DNA from: Clostridia bacterium | Lineage (GTDB): Bacteria; Bacillota; DSM-521; Neomoorellales; SLTJ01 | DNA: 64,000 nucleotides | Direction: 5' to 3' | Assembly: GCA_024653205.1 (NCBI GenBank) | Contig: JANLFO010000012.1 | Span: 1 to 64,000, forward strand | In this document: positions 48,670-58,671 of the stretch, one piece after another | How the letters are laid out: each line of letters starts with the position of its first letter | How positions within the stretch are numbered: the first letter of the stretch is position 1 | Notes under the pieces: model-generated | Told to the model about the DNA's origin: nothing | What the model saw: the letters and a program-made list of their open reading frames with translations, nothing else | The model's database searches: none | Made by a program: the position numbers and the translations under genes

Positions 48670-51600
48670 GCTTCCACCCCCCGCCGGCAGACGGCTGCGT
48701 ACGGGCACCGGGGGCAATCGGTTTGACCGCGTATCCTGGCGGGCCGGGGAGAGATCTCCCCCTCCAGGATGGCGGCCGCCACCTGCGCCGCCTTCTGCCG
48801 GGCCTCGGCCAGCAAACGCTCCATCTCGCCATCCGATAGGGCCCGGGGCTCCCCTCTCGCCCTCCCCCCGCCGGGAAGCAGGTGCGGCCGCAGGGCGGCA
48901 TCCCGGACCATCAGTCCCGCGACCTCTTCCTCCGCCAGGAACCAGCCCTGGAGCCGGAAACCGCGCCGTCCGGCGGTTGTCGCCTCTTCCGGTTCCAGCG
49001 GTCCCCGGCTCAGGGTTACGGGGTTGCCCAGGGGAAAGTAGAACATGCCGGCCGGGCGGGCGGGTCCGGCCTCCGGCAGCAGGCGCGGGGCGTTGAGCCT
49101 GGCGGCCTCCAGGTACAGGGGCAGGGCCAGGGCAAGCCCGGCCAAAACCTCCCGGCGCGCCGCCAGGAGCTGGCCGCTCTTGAAATCGATGACCCGGAGG
49201 TACCATCCCCCGCTGCCGCGGGCGGCTTCCAGGCGGTCGATCCGCCCGGCTAGGAAAACGGTGCGACCCCCGGCCAGTTCGACCGCCGGCGGCTCCAGGT
49301 CGGACCCGGGCCCGAAGGCGACCTCCACAGCCACGGGCCGGAAACCGCCGGCGCGGGCGTGAAGCACCAGTATTTCCACGGCGCGCCCCACCAGGCGCTC
49401 GAGCCACCCGCTCCAAAGGGCCGGCCCGCCGGTGCCGGAGCTCCGGCCGGAACCAAACCCGTTCATCAGTTCCCGCACGGCGCGGCGAGAGCAGCGGGTT
49501 ACGTCCTCGGCCGTGAGCCCGCTCCAGTCGCGTCCCTCACGCGATAGCTCCAGGGTTATCTCGTACAGGGCGGCGTGCAGCCACTGCCCCAGTCTGAGCT
49601 TATCCATTCGGGCCCGGGGCCGGGGCCGCAGATCCAGGAAGTGACCGGCAAAACAGGCAAAGGGACAGCGGGCGAAGCTCTCCAGCTGGGATACGCTCAG
49701 GACCACCGGCTCGGGAAACCGTGCCTCCACCAGCCGGGAAGGCAGCCTGCCGGACTCACGGCTGGCGGGACTTTCCTCCGGTGCGGCCGGGACCGGGGCG
49801 GGGTGCGCTTCTTCCAGAGCGGGGAAAAGGTCTCTCAACCGCGCCAGGTAGGGCGAGGGACGCAGGGGACGGCCCTCTTCGTCCGCCAGGCAGTAGCTCA
49901 GCCAGAGGGTTTCCCGGGGACGGGTAAAGGCAATATAGGCCAGGTAGTCCTCCGCCAGCAGCCTCTGGTAGCGCGTGGGGGCCAGCTCAAAGCCCTGCCG
50001 GGCCAGCAGTTCCCGTTCCCGGTCGTCGAAAAGCCCCTCCTCTACGGCCCGCGCCGGAAAGACTCCTTCGTTGAGCCCCAGCACCAGTGCGGCGCGCAGG
50101 TCCGGCTGGCGGGAGCGCTCTATCGAGCCTACCAGAACCTGATCGAGGCCGGGCGGGATCAGACCCAGGGAGAGCCCTTCCAGGGCGGCGCGCAGCACCT
50201 CGGCAAACTCCGCGGCGTCCAGCACTTCCTCTCCCAGAACCTCCGCCAGTTCCTCGAACAGGGCAACCACCTGCTGCCAGACCCGGCCGTGCTCCTCGGC
50301 CAGGTCGGGGGTTCCCAACTGCCAGGCCTCTTCCTCCCACCGTTCCAGCCTCTTCGCCACCTCCAGGTTATCGATCAGCCCCCACAGTTCGGCGATCCAT
50401 TCCCTGCCCGTCTGGCGGTGGTCGGGAGGGCGGCGGCCCAAAGGCCCGAAGAGGTCTACCAGCCGGCGCCGGAGGCCGTCGATTTCCTCCAGCAGCCAGG
50501 CAAATCCCCGCCGGTCCTGGTCGGGACCGAGGTGATGGTCCCAGGGCTCGGCCTGTGTCCAGGTGCTGCCCTCGATGCCGTAGGCGAGCACATAGTTCTC
50601 CAGGCCGTCGACCTCCCGGCGGCCGAGGGGCCAGAGATCGGTCTTTAAGGCCCGGAATACGGGTTCGGAGGCCCAGCCCGAGGTTACCACCTCAACCGCT
50701 GCCATTAGAAGACGTACCAGAGGGTGGTGGGATGCCGGCCGGCGGTAGTCCAGAAAGTAGGGGATGCCGTGGGCGCGAAAGACGGGCTCGATAATCCGGC
50801 GGTACTGCTCAAGATTGCGCACCATTACCGCCACGTCCCGGCAGCGATAGCCGCCCTGTACCAGGCGCCGTATCTCGGCGGCCGCCTCTTCCACCTCGCT
50901 CCAGGGGTCCGGGGCGCGGAACACGGCTATACCCGGCGGCGCCTCGGGGTACGTCCGGGGTGAGGCGCGGGTGAACTCCTGCTCGAGGTGGGCCAGGGCC
51001 GGGTTGGCGGCAAAGCGGGGAAAGCCGCCGGTGCTGTCGTGGCCGGGCGGAGGCACGGTTTCCTCCCGGCAGGCCAGCCCCATTCTCGCGGCGAGGTCTT
51101 TCAGGCGAAGGTAGGTTCTTGCGACCGGGTAAAAGGCCGCGGGTTCGGGTTCTGCGGCCTCGGCCGGGTCCAGACACAGGGCAACGGTAGCGCGTTCCGC
51201 CTGGGCCAAGAGGGCCGCCAGCAGGTGGTATTCCTGAGGTGTAAACCCGGCAAACCCGTCCACCCAGAGGGCGGCCCCGACGAACGGCCGGCCTTCGAGC
51301 AGCCGGCGGGCGGCCAGGGAGAGGAGTTCGTCGGGGTCGTAGTAACCCTGCTCGAGAAAGGCGTGGTAGGCCTCCCACAGCAACCGGAGATCGTCCAGCT
51401 TGGCGGCCAGTAGAGGCTCGGCCGAGGCGTCCACGCCGCTGCGCATCGCCCCCGGGTCCATCCGGTACTGCCGGAACTCCCGGAAGGCGCGGGACAGTTC
51501 GGCGATGAAACCCGGACGCCGGGCGGAATCGGCGAGCAGCCCCAGGCGGTGGCGGTGACGTCTCAGGACCAGCCGCAGGAGCATTTGCCGGCCCAGTTCG

Positions 51601-51863
51601 TCCAGGGGCCGGCGGCCGGCCGGCCGGACCCGCTGCAGGACCTCGCGGGCCAGGCGCCGGAAGCTGACCACCCGGGCCCGCACGCTGCCCGCCACGCCCG
51701 GGGCGCTCACCAGAGCGTACTCCATCTGGAAGGTAGCCTGCTCCGGCACCAGGAACAGCAGGGGTGCGCCCCAGGGGTCACGGGCCAGCTCCTCGCGGAT
51801 TTCCCGGAGGCAGGTGTACGTCTTACCGCTTCCCGCGCGGCCCAGAAGCAGGCGCAGGGTCAA
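48666..51863 (-). CDS. addB: ATP-dependent helicase/nuclease subunit B
   Basis: 1065 aa, TTG start at 51863. N-terminal P-loop GRAGSGKTYTC (8-18), an inactive-helicase core, and a C-terminal nuclease with VIDFKSGQLL. The iron-sulfur cluster cysteines are visible: one in FARCPFACF and three in CPRCPYAAVC at the very end (C-x2-C-x5-C). The gene follows the activator ATPase gene by 16 bp and is coupled to addA. Confidence 0.95.
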   Translation of the reverse strand: MTLRLLLGRAGSGKTYTCLREIREELARDPWGAPLLFLVPEQATFQMEYALVSAPGVAGSVRARVVSFRRLAREVLQRVRPAGRRPLDELGRQMLLRLVLRRHRHRLGLLADSARRPGFIAELSRAFREFRQYRMDPGAMRSGVDASAEPLLAAKLDDLRLLWEAYHAFLEQGYYDPDELLSLAARRLLEGRPFVGAALWVDGFAGFTPQEYHLLAALLAQAERATVALCLDPAEAAEPEPAAFYPVARTYLRLKDLAARMGLACREETVPPPGHDSTGGFPRFAANPALAHLEQEFTRASPRTYPEAPPGIAVFRAPDPWSEVEEAAAEIRRLVQGGYRCRDVAVMVRNLEQYRRIIEPVFRAHGIPYFLDYRRPASHHPLVRLLMAAVEVVTSGWASEPVFRALKTDLWPLGRREVDGLENYVLAYGIEGSTWTQAEPWDHHLGPDQDRRGFAWLLEEIDGLRRRLVDLFGPLGRRPPDHRQTGREWIAELWGLIDNLEVAKRLERWEEEAWQLGTPDLAEEHGRVWQQVVALFEELAEVLGEEVLDAAEFAEVLRAALEGLSLGLIPPGLDQVLVGSIERSRQPDLRAALVLGLNEGVFPARAVEEGLFDDRERELLARQGFELAPTRYQRLLAEDYLAYIAFTRPRETLWLSYCLADEEGRPLRPSPYLARLRDLFPALEEAHPAPVPAAPEESPASRESGRLPSRLVEARFPEPVVLSVSQLESFARCPFACFAGHFLDLRPRPRARMDKLRLGQWLHAALYEITLELSREGRDWSGLTAEDVTRCSRRAVRELMNGFGSGRSSGTGGPALWSGWLERLVGRAVEILVLHARAGGFRPVAVEVAFGPGSDLEPPAVELAGGRTVFLAGRIDRLEAARGSGGWYLRVIDFKSGQLLAARREVLAGLALALPLYLEAARLNAPRLLPEAGPARPAGMFYFPLGNPVTLSRGPLEPEEATTAGRRGFRLQGWFLAEEEVAGLMVRDAALRPHLLPGGGRARGEPRALSDGEMERLLAEARQKAAQVAAAILEGEISPRPARIRGQTDCPRCPYAAVCRRGVEA

Positions 51864-51879
51864 AGCGCTTCCTCCCCGC

Positions 51880-52677
51880 CTAGGCCGAGGTGGCGGTACG
51901 CAGGGCTTCGCCCCGGGCGAACAGGGCTGCGCCCAGCGCGCCGACGATCTGCGGCTCCGCCGGAACCTGCACGGGAAGCCCCAGTTCCCGCCGCAGGGCT
52001 GCCACCACCGCGTGGTTCTTGGCCACTCCGCCGGTCATTACCACCTCCGGCTCTACTCCCAGGCGCTGGGCCATGGCCGTTACCCTGGCGGCCACGGCCT
52101 CGGCCAGGCCCCGGGCCACGTCCGCCGGCTCTGCGCCCTCGGAGAGCAGGGACACCACCTCGGATTCGGCGAATACGGTGCAGGTGCTGGTGACGGTCTT
52201 TCCCCGGCGGCTGCGGGCGGCCAGCGCGGCGAAGTCCTCTACCTCCACTTCCAGCGCCCGCGCCATGACCTCGAGGAACCGTCCCGTACCGGCAGCGCAC
52301 TTGTCGTTCATGACAAAGTCCACCACCCGGCCTTCTCCATCCAGGCGGATCACCTTGCTGTCCTGCCCGCCGATGTCGATTACGGTGCGGGCCCCGGGTT
52401 CGAGGAAGAAGGCCCCCCGGGCGTGGCAGGATATCTCCGTAACCGCCCGGTGGGCGAAGGGCACCTTGTGCCGGCCGTAGCCGGTGGCCACCGCCCTCGC
52501 GACCGCCTCGGGGGCAGCTCTTGCCTTCTGCAGCGCCCTCTCCAGGGCGCTGCGGGCGGTTTCCCACCCCCTGGTGCCGGTAGGGGCGATCTCTGCCGCC
52601 ACCACCTCCCCGTCCAGGGTGAGAAGTACCACCTCGGTAGAAAGAGAGCCCACGTCAATCCCGGCTACCAGAGCCAT
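51880..52677 (-). CDS. 2-hydroxyacyl-CoA dehydratase-type activator ATPase (BadF/BadG/HgdC family)
   Basis: 265 aa, the length of HgdC-type archerases. GIDVGSLSTEVVLL and IDIGGQDSKVI are the ASKHA ATP motifs; Cys in NDKCAAGTGRF and STCTVFAESEVV are the two ligands that hold one [4Fe-4S] cluster between two monomers. It injects low-potential electrons into its partner using ATP. It overlaps the upstream core-subunit gene by 23 bp. Only one such ATPase is present, unlike class I benzoyl-CoA reductase of the Thauera type, which has two different ones. Confidence 0.92.
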   Translation of the reverse strand: MALVAGIDVGSLSTEVVLLTLDGEVVAAEIAPTGTRGWETARSALERALQKARAAPEAVARAVATGYGRHKVPFAHRAVTEISCHARGAFFLEPGARTVIDIGGQDSKVIRLDGEGRVVDFVMNDKCAAGTGRFLEVMARALEVEVEDFAALAARSRRGKTVTSTCTVFAESEVVSLLSEGAEPADVARGLAEAVAARVTAMAQRLGVEPEVVMTGGVAKNHAVVAALRRELGLPVQVPAEPQIVGALGAALFARGEALRTATSA

Positions 52678-53938
52678 TCCGTTCCCCCCTATGCGCCCCG
52701 CCGCCCGGCGGCCGGCGGGCCTCGAGCATTTCCAGGAAGGCGGCCAGTCGGGTGAGGGTCTGGCCTACGGCATAGGTGCGGGCGTCAACGCAATCGCCCG
52801 GCAACCAGAGGTAGGGAACCCCGTCCTTCTCCAGCGCCTCTTTCAGTATCCCGGTTGAGCCGTTGCTCTGCCGGCAGCCCCAGTGCCCGTACTGGACTAC
52901 GGCGGTGCAGCCGTAGTCCCGCACCAGCTGCCGGATCACTTCTATCCGTCGCTCTACCGGCCCCAGGGAAAAGTGGGAAAGCATCTTCTGGGCCAGGCCG
53001 GTCCAGGGCGAATCCGGAGCCAGCTCCGGCCAGTAAACGTGGCTGAATTCCTCGAAGGCAACCACCGCCCCGTGCTCGGACAACAGGTCCCACAATTCCG
53101 TTCGGTAGTAGGGCTTGAGGTGCAGCCACAGCAGACGGTGGCGGTCCGACGGCCCGGTGCCGGAAGCCTCGGCCCGGGCCTTGAGTTCCAGGGCCAGCTG
53201 CCGGTAAATGCCCGCCGCCGCCTCGCCGCCCTGGCCCATAAAGCCCAGCCAGAGGAAGTCCAGGGCCTGCTGTCCGGGCAGGGGGCTGGGATCGGACCGG
53301 CGATACCGGTTGGCCTCCATCAGCCAGCTCCGGGCCTGGTTGGACAGATCCAGGGCCCGCGCCAGGCCCTCGGGGTGAAACTTCCTGCCGGTCACCTCCG
53401 CCAGCCATCGGGATAGTTCCCGGAGTTGCCCGGCCACGTAGGCCCGGGCCTCGGAAGAGAACTCGGCGGGCACGTCTATGATCCGGACCGGAACCCCGTA
53501 AAGCCGACCCAGGTTGTGGAACAGCCGGGGTGCGCCGTCGCACAGGTGAGTGCTGGCTACCAGGGCGACCGGGCGCGGCCACCAGTCCAGTAAGGCCCCG
53601 CCCATTACCGTACGATGAAAGGAACAGAGGTCCGAGCTATACCAGGATGCTTCGGCCGCAGAGAGGAGACGGGGCGCGAGTCCCATGCCGGTGACCAGGG
53701 CGGCTATTACCTCTACCGCCAGGGGCATGATCCCCATACCGTAGATCAGTTCGGTGGGAACGAAGGCCGTGGTCCACACCACGGGCCGCTCCCCCCGGTA
53801 CCAGGCGCGCACCTGGTCGGCTCCCGTCAGGGCCAGGCTGCATAGAGCCCGGCACCCGTACCGCCGTCGTTTCAGGTAGAGCTTCGCCAGCCAGTACGGC
53901 CAGCGGCCGGCCAGAAGCCGGCGCCAGGTATCCCTCAT
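52655..53938 (-). CDS. 2-hydroxyacyl-CoA dehydratase/benzoyl-CoA reductase core subunit (HGD-D family), second copy
   Basis: 427 aa. HGD-D family member: Cys in SSDLCSFHR, STHLCDGAPR, GHWGCRQSNG and GDCVDAR match the usual conserved positions. The N-terminal Cys found in most members (the -C-x-Y-T-P-E-E- segment) is replaced here by TTAFVPTEL. The first ~45 residues are basic and Arg/Trp-rich. It lies 5 bp after the other core subunit gene. Together with it and the activator it should form an ATP-driven reductase or dehydratase; substrate unknown. Confidence 0.87.
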   Translation of the reverse strand: MRDTWRRLLAGRWPYWLAKLYLKRRRYGCRALCSLALTGADQVRAWYRGERPVVWTTAFVPTELIYGMGIMPLAVEVIAALVTGMGLAPRLLSAAEASWYSSDLCSFHRTVMGGALLDWWPRPVALVASTHLCDGAPRLFHNLGRLYGVPVRIIDVPAEFSSEARAYVAGQLRELSRWLAEVTGRKFHPEGLARALDLSNQARSWLMEANRYRRSDPSPLPGQQALDFLWLGFMGQGGEAAAGIYRQLALELKARAEASGTGPSDRHRLLWLHLKPYYRTELWDLLSEHGAVVAFEEFSHVYWPELAPDSPWTGLAQKMLSHFSLGPVERRIEVIRQLVRDYGCTAVVQYGHWGCRQSNGSTGILKEALEKDGVPYLWLPGDCVDARTYAVGQTLTRLAAFLEMLEARRPPGGGAHRGERNGSGSRD

Positions 53939-53943
53939 GCTCC

Positions 53944-55086
53944 CTACCCCCGCCGACTGCCCAGCGCCTCAACAAACGCCTGAACCCGCGTGCCCATCTG
54001 GCCGGTGTCGTTGGAGCAGTACTCGCCCTCCAGCCGCAGGCACGGCATTCCCGCCGCCTGCAAACGGCTGCGCACCAACGGAAAGGCATAGTGATGGTAG
54101 TCGCAGAACTTGAGACCGAAATAGATAACGCCTCCGGCCCGGTACTCTTCCACCAGCTCCACCAGCCGCCGCCACCGCCTGTCCCCCTCCACCATGCGGG
54201 GACAGGGGGATCGATTCAAGTAATGCCAAGCCAGAAACAGGAAGGGATCAAAAGCCGCTCCGGGCTCCGGCATGCCGCCCGGCTCCAGGTAGCGGCCGCA
54301 GGTGCACAGGTCGTCCGCCACCACGGTCACGCCCTGTCCTTCCAGAGCGGCCATGAACTCCGGGGGAGCGGCACTGCCGGTGACCACGCACCGTATCTCT
54401 TCCTCCGGGGAAGCCGGCGCATCGCCGAGACCGGGCAGGGGACTTCCGGCGACCGCACGGCCTTTCCCGGCCGCTTCCTCCCAGAAGGGCAGTTGATCGG
54501 CCAGCCAAAGGGCAAAGTCCCTCTTGGCCGACCGGGCCGCCAGGGCCATGATTTCCGCCGCCTGTGCCCCGGTGAGCGGCGCCGGCCGGCGGCGCCTCAA
54601 TCTCCTCAGCCGCTCCACCAGGGACCGAACCCGGGCGTAGACACCGATGGTCTCGATCAGGTCCGCCTCCGAGGCCCTGACGCGGAAGTGGGCGGTTATG
54701 GCCTGCCAGAGACGCCGGAGTCCTTCCGCGTAATATGTAACCGCCTCTTCGCCGCCCTGGCGGGGAACGTGCAGCAGATATACGAAGTCTCCCGGTCTTG
54801 CCCGCCGCCAGAAATTGTACAGGTGGAGCATGGCCTGGCAGGAATTGACTATTATTACTCCGGCCCGGTGGTACCCCTCCTCGGACAAGGCCGCCTCGGC
54901 CAGCGAACGGGCGTAGGAACAGAAGTCCGGCGGCAGCCAGGCAGCCGCACTCCTGGGGCGATGGGGCAGGAGTGCCAGCCGGTACGGCGTCAGACCTGCC
55001 GCCTCGATAATCTCCTCCGGCGTATACCCGCAGCACCAGGCCAGGCGGGGCCGATCCTGCGCCTCCGGCAGATCAAGCGCCGGCAT
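53944..55086 (-). CDS. 2-hydroxyacyl-CoA dehydratase/benzoyl-CoA reductase core subunit (HGD-D family), first copy
   Basis: 380 aa with the complete Cys pattern of the family: [15 protein letters not shown] near the N-terminus, [35 protein letters not shown] and [12 protein letters not shown]. Members hold [4Fe-4S] or double-cubane clusters and reduce 2-hydroxyacyl-CoA, benzoyl-CoA or other difficult substrates. It overlaps the metK stop region by 14 bp. With the phenol island ~40 kb away, benzoyl-CoA-type chemistry is tempting but unsupported by neighbours. Confidence 0.9.
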   Translation of the reverse strand: MPALDLPEAQDRPRLAWCCGYTPEEIIEAAGLTPYRLALLPHRPRSAAAWLPPDFCSYARSLAEAALSEEGYHRAGVIIVNSCQAMLHLYNFWRRARPGDFVYLLHVPRQGGEEAVTYYAEGLRRLWQAITAHFRVRASEADLIETIGVYARVRSLVERLRRLRRRRPAPLTGAQAAEIMALAARSAKRDFALWLADQLPFWEEAAGKGRAVAGSPLPGLGDAPASPEEEIRCVVTGSAAPPEFMAALEGQGVTVVADDLCTCGRYLEPGGMPEPGAAFDPFLFLAWHYLNRSPCPRMVEGDRRWRRLVELVEEYRAGGVIYFGLKFCDYHHYAFPLVRSRLQAAGMPCLRLEGEYCSNDTGQMGTRVQAFVEALGSRRG

Positions 55087-56263
55087 CCCGCCTCAGGTCC
55101 TCCACCTTATCCAGCCGCTCCCAGGGCAGGTCGAGGTCCGGGCGGCCGAAGTGACCGTAAGCTGCCACCTGCCGGTAAATGGGCCGCCTCAGGTTCAGGT
55201 CACGGATGATGGCGCCGGGCCGCAGGTCGAAGTGCTCCTGAGCCAGCCGGGCCAGTTCTTCGTCGTCCAGGCGGCCGGTACCGAAGGTATCCACGTTGAC
55301 CGCTACCGGTCGGGCCACCCCGATGGCGTAGGCCAGCTGTACCTCGCAGCGCTCCGCCAGGCCGGCGGCTACCAGGTTCTTGGCCACGTAGCGGGCGGCG
55401 TAGGAAGCGGACCGGTCGACCTTGGTGGGATCCTTACCCGAGAAGGATCCGCCGCCGTGCCGGGCCATCCCTCCGTAGGTATCGACGATTATCTTCCTGC
55501 CGGTGAGGCCGGTATCGCCTTGCGGTCCGCCCACAACGAACCGGCCCGTAGGGTTGATGTAGAACCGGGTACGCGCGTCGATCAGGTGCGGGGGAATGAC
55601 CTTCCGGATTACCTTCTCCATTACCTCTTCCTTGAGGGTATCCATGTCTATGTCCGGCCGGTGCTGGGTGCTCACCACCACTGCTTCTACCCTTACCGGA
55701 CGCCCGTTATCGTACTCCACCGTGACCTGGGACTTGCCGTCCGGTCTCAGGTAGGGTATCTCCCGGCTCTTGCGCACCTCCGCCAGCCGGCGGACCAGGG
55801 CGTGGGCCAGGGATATGGGCAAGGGCATGAATTCCGGCGTCTCGGTGGTGGCGTAGCCGAACATCATGCCCTGGTCTCCGGCCCCCAGGGTTTCAACCTC
55901 GTCCAGTTCGCCCTGGGCCTGGCGCGCTTCCAGAGCCCGGTTAACGCCGAGGGCAATGTCCGGCGACTGCTCGTCGATGGCGGTAAGCACGGCGCAGGTG
56001 TCGCCGTCAAAGCCGAACTTGGCCCGCGTGTAGCCGATCTCACGGATGGTTTCCCTGACCACCCGGGGAATGTCCACGTAGCAATTGGTGGTTATCTCTC
56101 CTGCGACCAAGACCAGGCCGGTGGTAACCGTGGTCTCGCAGGCAACGCGGGCAAAAGGATCCTGAGCCAGCAAGGCATCCAGAATGGCGTCGGAGATCTG
56201 ATCGGCCATCTTGTCCGGATGGCCCTCGGTCACTGATTCCGAAGTGAAGAACTTGCCCGCCAA
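55073..56263 (-). CDS. metK: S-adenosylmethionine synthetase
   Basis: 396 aa. Motifs [29 protein letters not shown] and [16 protein letters not shown] (P-loop-like) are intact. It makes SAM from methionine and ATP, needed by the radical SAM and methyltransferase genes nearby. It follows coaBC by 6 bp. In many relatives priA follows near here; in this window the priA block starts ~23 kb further on. Confidence 0.97.
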   Translation of the reverse strand: MAGKFFTSESVTEGHPDKMADQISDAILDALLAQDPFARVACETTVTTGLVLVAGEITTNCYVDIPRVVRETIREIGYTRAKFGFDGDTCAVLTAIDEQSPDIALGVNRALEARQAQGELDEVETLGAGDQGMMFGYATTETPEFMPLPISLAHALVRRLAEVRKSREIPYLRPDGKSQVTVEYDNGRPVRVEAVVVSTQHRPDIDMDTLKEEVMEKVIRKVIPPHLIDARTRFYINPTGRFVVGGPQGDTGLTGRKIIVDTYGGMARHGGGSFSGKDPTKVDRSASYAARYVAKNLVAAGLAERCEVQLAYAIGVARPVAVNVDTFGTGRLDDEELARLAQEHFDLRPGAIIRDLNLRRPIYRQVAAYGHFGRPDLDLPWERLDKVEDLRRDAGA

Positions 56264-56269
56264 TTGCCC

Positions 56270-57475
56270 TCACTCCTTATCGGTTGTTAGCAGCTCCTCG
56301 ACGGCGTCCCACAGCCGCCGCGCCACTTCCATCTTGCTCATGAGCGGCAGTTCCCGTACCCGACCGTCGCGGAAGATCAGGGTCACTATATTGGTGTCCA
56401 CTTCAAATCCCGCCCCGGCCCGGGAAAGGTCGTTCAGGACGATCAGATCGAGGTTCTTGGCCTGGAGCTTATCCCGGGCATGGCGGAGCGGATCGTCGGT
56501 CTCGGCGGCAAAACCTACCAGGACTTGGTGCTGAGGCTTTACCCGCCCCAATTCCGCCAGGATGTCCGGAGTGCGCTCCAGTTCCATGACCAAAGTCTCC
56601 GCCTCCCCCTTCTTGATCTTGCCGGGGACCTTGGCCTTCGGGCGGAAATCCGCCACCGCCGCCGCCTTCACCACCACGCGGGCCTCGGCGGCGTGGCTCA
56701 TGACCGCCCGGAACATGTCCTCCGCACTTTCCACCCGGACCACCTTCACCCCGGGTGGAGGCGCCAGAGCGGTGGGCCCGGTCACCAGCACCACCTCCGC
56801 CCCCCGGTCCCGGGCCTCGGCGGCCACGGCGTAGCCCATCTTCCCGGAACTGGCGTTACCCAGAAACCGCACCGGGTCCAGGTACTCCCGGGTCGGCCCG
56901 GCGGTCACCACCACCCGGACGCCTTTCAGGCTCGCCCTCCGGACCAGCAGGCGGGCGGCCGCCTCCAGGATGGTCTCGACCTCGGGAAGCCGGCCCGGTC
57001 CCGTCTCCCCGCAGGCCAGGAATCCGCTTTCGGGTTCCAGAAGATGATACCCCAGCTCGCTCAATCGGCGCAGGTTGTCCCGGGTAGCCGGATGCGTATA
57101 CATATTGGCGTTCATGGAGGGGACCACCAGAACCGGAGCCCGCGTAGCCAGGATGAGCGCCGTCAGGAGCTCGTCCGCCAGGCCTATTGCCATCCTGGCC
57201 ATCAGGTCGGCGGTGGCGGGGGCTACGATCACCAGTTCCGCCTTGCGGGCCAGCTCCACGTGCGGTACGGGGCCGGAAACGGCAAACATATCCGTCCATA
57301 CCGGCCGGCCGGCCAAGGTAGACAGGGTTAAGGGAGAGATGAAGCGGGTGGCCGCCTCGGTCATGACAACCTCCACCTCGGCCTCCTGCTGCCGCAGGCG
57401 ACTAACCAGTTCGGCCGTCTTGTAGGCAGCTATTCCTCCCGCTACGCCTACTACCACTCGTCTTGCCTTCCACAT
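56270..57475 (-). CDS. coaBC: Bifunctional phosphopantothenoylcysteine decarboxylase/ligase
   Basis: 401 aa. N-terminal CoaC flavoprotein decarboxylase with PSMNANMYTHPATRDNL and the redox-loop Cys in LACGETGPGRL; C-terminal CoaB ligase with GPTREYLDPVRFLGNASSGKMG and the KIKKGEAETLVMELERTPDIL segment (given in part). It performs two steps from phosphopantothenate to 4'-phosphopantetheine in CoA synthesis. It follows rpoZ by 13 bp. Confidence 0.96.
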   Translation of the reverse strand: MWKARRVVVGVAGGIAAYKTAELVSRLRQQEAEVEVVMTEAATRFISPLTLSTLAGRPVWTDMFAVSGPVPHVELARKAELVIVAPATADLMARMAIGLADELLTALILATRAPVLVVPSMNANMYTHPATRDNLRRLSELGYHLLEPESGFLACGETGPGRLPEVETILEAAARLLVRRASLKGVRVVVTAGPTREYLDPVRFLGNASSGKMGYAVAAEARDRGAEVVLVTGPTALAPPPGVKVVRVESAEDMFRAVMSHAAEARVVVKAAAVADFRPKAKVPGKIKKGEAETLVMELERTPDILAELGRVKPQHQVLVGFAAETDDPLRHARDKLQAKNLDLIVLNDLSRAGAGFEVDTNIVTLIFRDGRVRELPLMSKMEVARRLWDAVEELLTTDKE

Positions 57476-57488
57476 TAAGTCCGCACCT

Positions 57489-57695
57489 TCATTTCAGGCC
57501 GCCGCGCGAGAGTTCGTACCTTATCTTGCTCTCGGCTATCTCCTGCAGGGCCACGCTTACCGCCTTGAGCATTCTCCCTTCCGGCGTGGTGAGTTGTTCG
57601 GGACTCAGCGTCCGGGCGCGTTTGGCAGCCAGAACCACCAGGGCGTACTTGCTGTTCACTTGCTTCATCAGTTCGTCAATGGTCGGTTTGTTCAT
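57489..57695 (-). CDS. rpoZ: RNA polymerase omega subunit
   Basis: 68 aa, normal for Firmicute omega. PTIDELMKQVNSKYALVVLAAKRAR matches the omega N-terminal helix region (shown in part). It helps assemble RNA polymerase. It overlaps gmk by 20 bp, in the usual gmk-rpoZ-coaBC order. Confidence 0.95.
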   Translation of the reverse strand: MNKPTIDELMKQVNSKYALVVLAAKRARTLSPEQLTTPEGRMLKAVSVALQEIAESKIRYELSRGGLK

Positions 57696-58299
57696 TTCCC
57701 TTTCCCTCCAGCAACCAGTCGGGCATCGCCCGCCGGGGTCGGCATTTCTCAGCCAATATAATAGCCTCGATTCTGTCCGCTGCCAAGTTTACGTAGTCGT
57801 TGACCACCAGGTAGTCGTAGTGGACCGCCTCCTCCATTTCCCCCCGGGCCACCTGCAGGCGCCGGCCGATCTGCTCGGCGTCCTCGGTCCCTCGGGTCCG
57901 CAGGCGCCTGCAGAGCTCCTGGTAGGAGGGCGGCAACAGGAAGACCGTCACCGCCTCCGGCAGCCCCTCTTTCACCTGTTTGGCTCCCTGCACGTCTATC
58001 TCCAGGAGGATGTCCTCACCGCGGGTCAGGGCTTCTACTACCGGCTGGCGGGGCGTTCCGTAGTAATGGTCGTGGATCCGGGCCCACTCCAGCAGCCGGT
58101 TTTCTGCCCGGAAGCGTAGGAATTCCTCTTCGCTGACGAAATAATAGTCTACTCCCTGCTGCTCTCCGGGACGCGGCGGTCGGGTGGTAGCCGAAATGGA
58201 GTACTTCAGGGAAGGCACCCGTCGCCGTAGTTCCCGGCACACCGTTCCTTTCCCCGCTCCTGAAGGCCCGGAAACCACCAACAACAGACCCCTGCCCAT
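57676..58299 (-). CDS. gmk: Guanylate kinase
   Basis: 207 aa. P-loop SGPSGAGKGTV, the GMP-binding segment SATTRPPRPGEQQGVDY and the LID region are present. It phosphorylates GMP to GDP. It follows remA by 6 bp. Confidence 0.96.
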   Translation of the reverse strand: MGRGLLLVVSGPSGAGKGTVCRELRRRVPSLKYSISATTRPPRPGEQQGVDYYFVSEEEFLRFRAENRLLEWARIHDHYYGTPRQPVVEALTRGEDILLEIDVQGAKQVKEGLPEAVTVFLLPPSYQELCRRLRTRGTEDAEQIGRRLQVARGEMEEAVHYDYLVVNDYVNLAADRIEAIILAEKCRPRRAMPDWLLEGKGNEQTDH

Positions 58300-58305
58300 A
58301 GGTGA

Positions 58306-58593
58306 TTACTGGGCGGCTTCTTCTGCCCGGGCCAAAGCGGAGGCGGCGGCCTCACGGCTGCTCAGGCGGTGGGCTACCGTTTCCGGTTGTACGGCGGAAA
58401 GAATAACGTGGTCGCTGTCGGTAATGATTACCGCCCGGGTACGGCGGCCGTAGGTAGCATCGATAAGGACTCCACGCTCTCTCGCTTCCTGGATGATGCG
58501 TTTGATCGGGGCGGATTCGGGGCTTACAATCGCTACTATGCGGTTGGCCGATACAATGTTCCCGAACCCTATGTTGATTAGTCTGATCTCCAT
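58306..58593 (-). CDS. remA: RemA-like regulator (DUF370)
   Basis: 95 aa. [20 protein letters not shown] and [20 protein letters not shown] are the highly conserved RemA segments, covering the DNA-binding arginines. In Bacillus it activates biofilm-matrix genes. Its place between yicC and gmk is conserved in Firmicutes. Confidence 0.95.
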   Translation of the reverse strand: MEIRLINIGFGNIVSANRIVAIVSPESAPIKRIIQEARERGVLIDATYGRRTRAVIITDSDHVILSAVQPETVAHRLSSREAAASALARAEEAAQ

Positions 58594-58671
58594 ACCTTTT
58601 CCCTCCTGCGCCCATTATCGGCCGGTGATGAACGGGGTTGTCTGCCCGAAGAGTCCACGGGAAAGTTCCCG

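Noticed and set aside
48670-49416. N-terminal extension of the addA frame
   Set aside because: It overlaps addB and is Pro/Gly/Arg-rich; GTG at 48669 overlaps the addB stop and precedes the Walker A motif at the normal distance.
51880-55086. Complete class I benzoyl-CoA reductase of the Thauera type
   Set aside because: That enzyme needs two different activator ATPase subunits; only one is present, so only the broader family is claimed.
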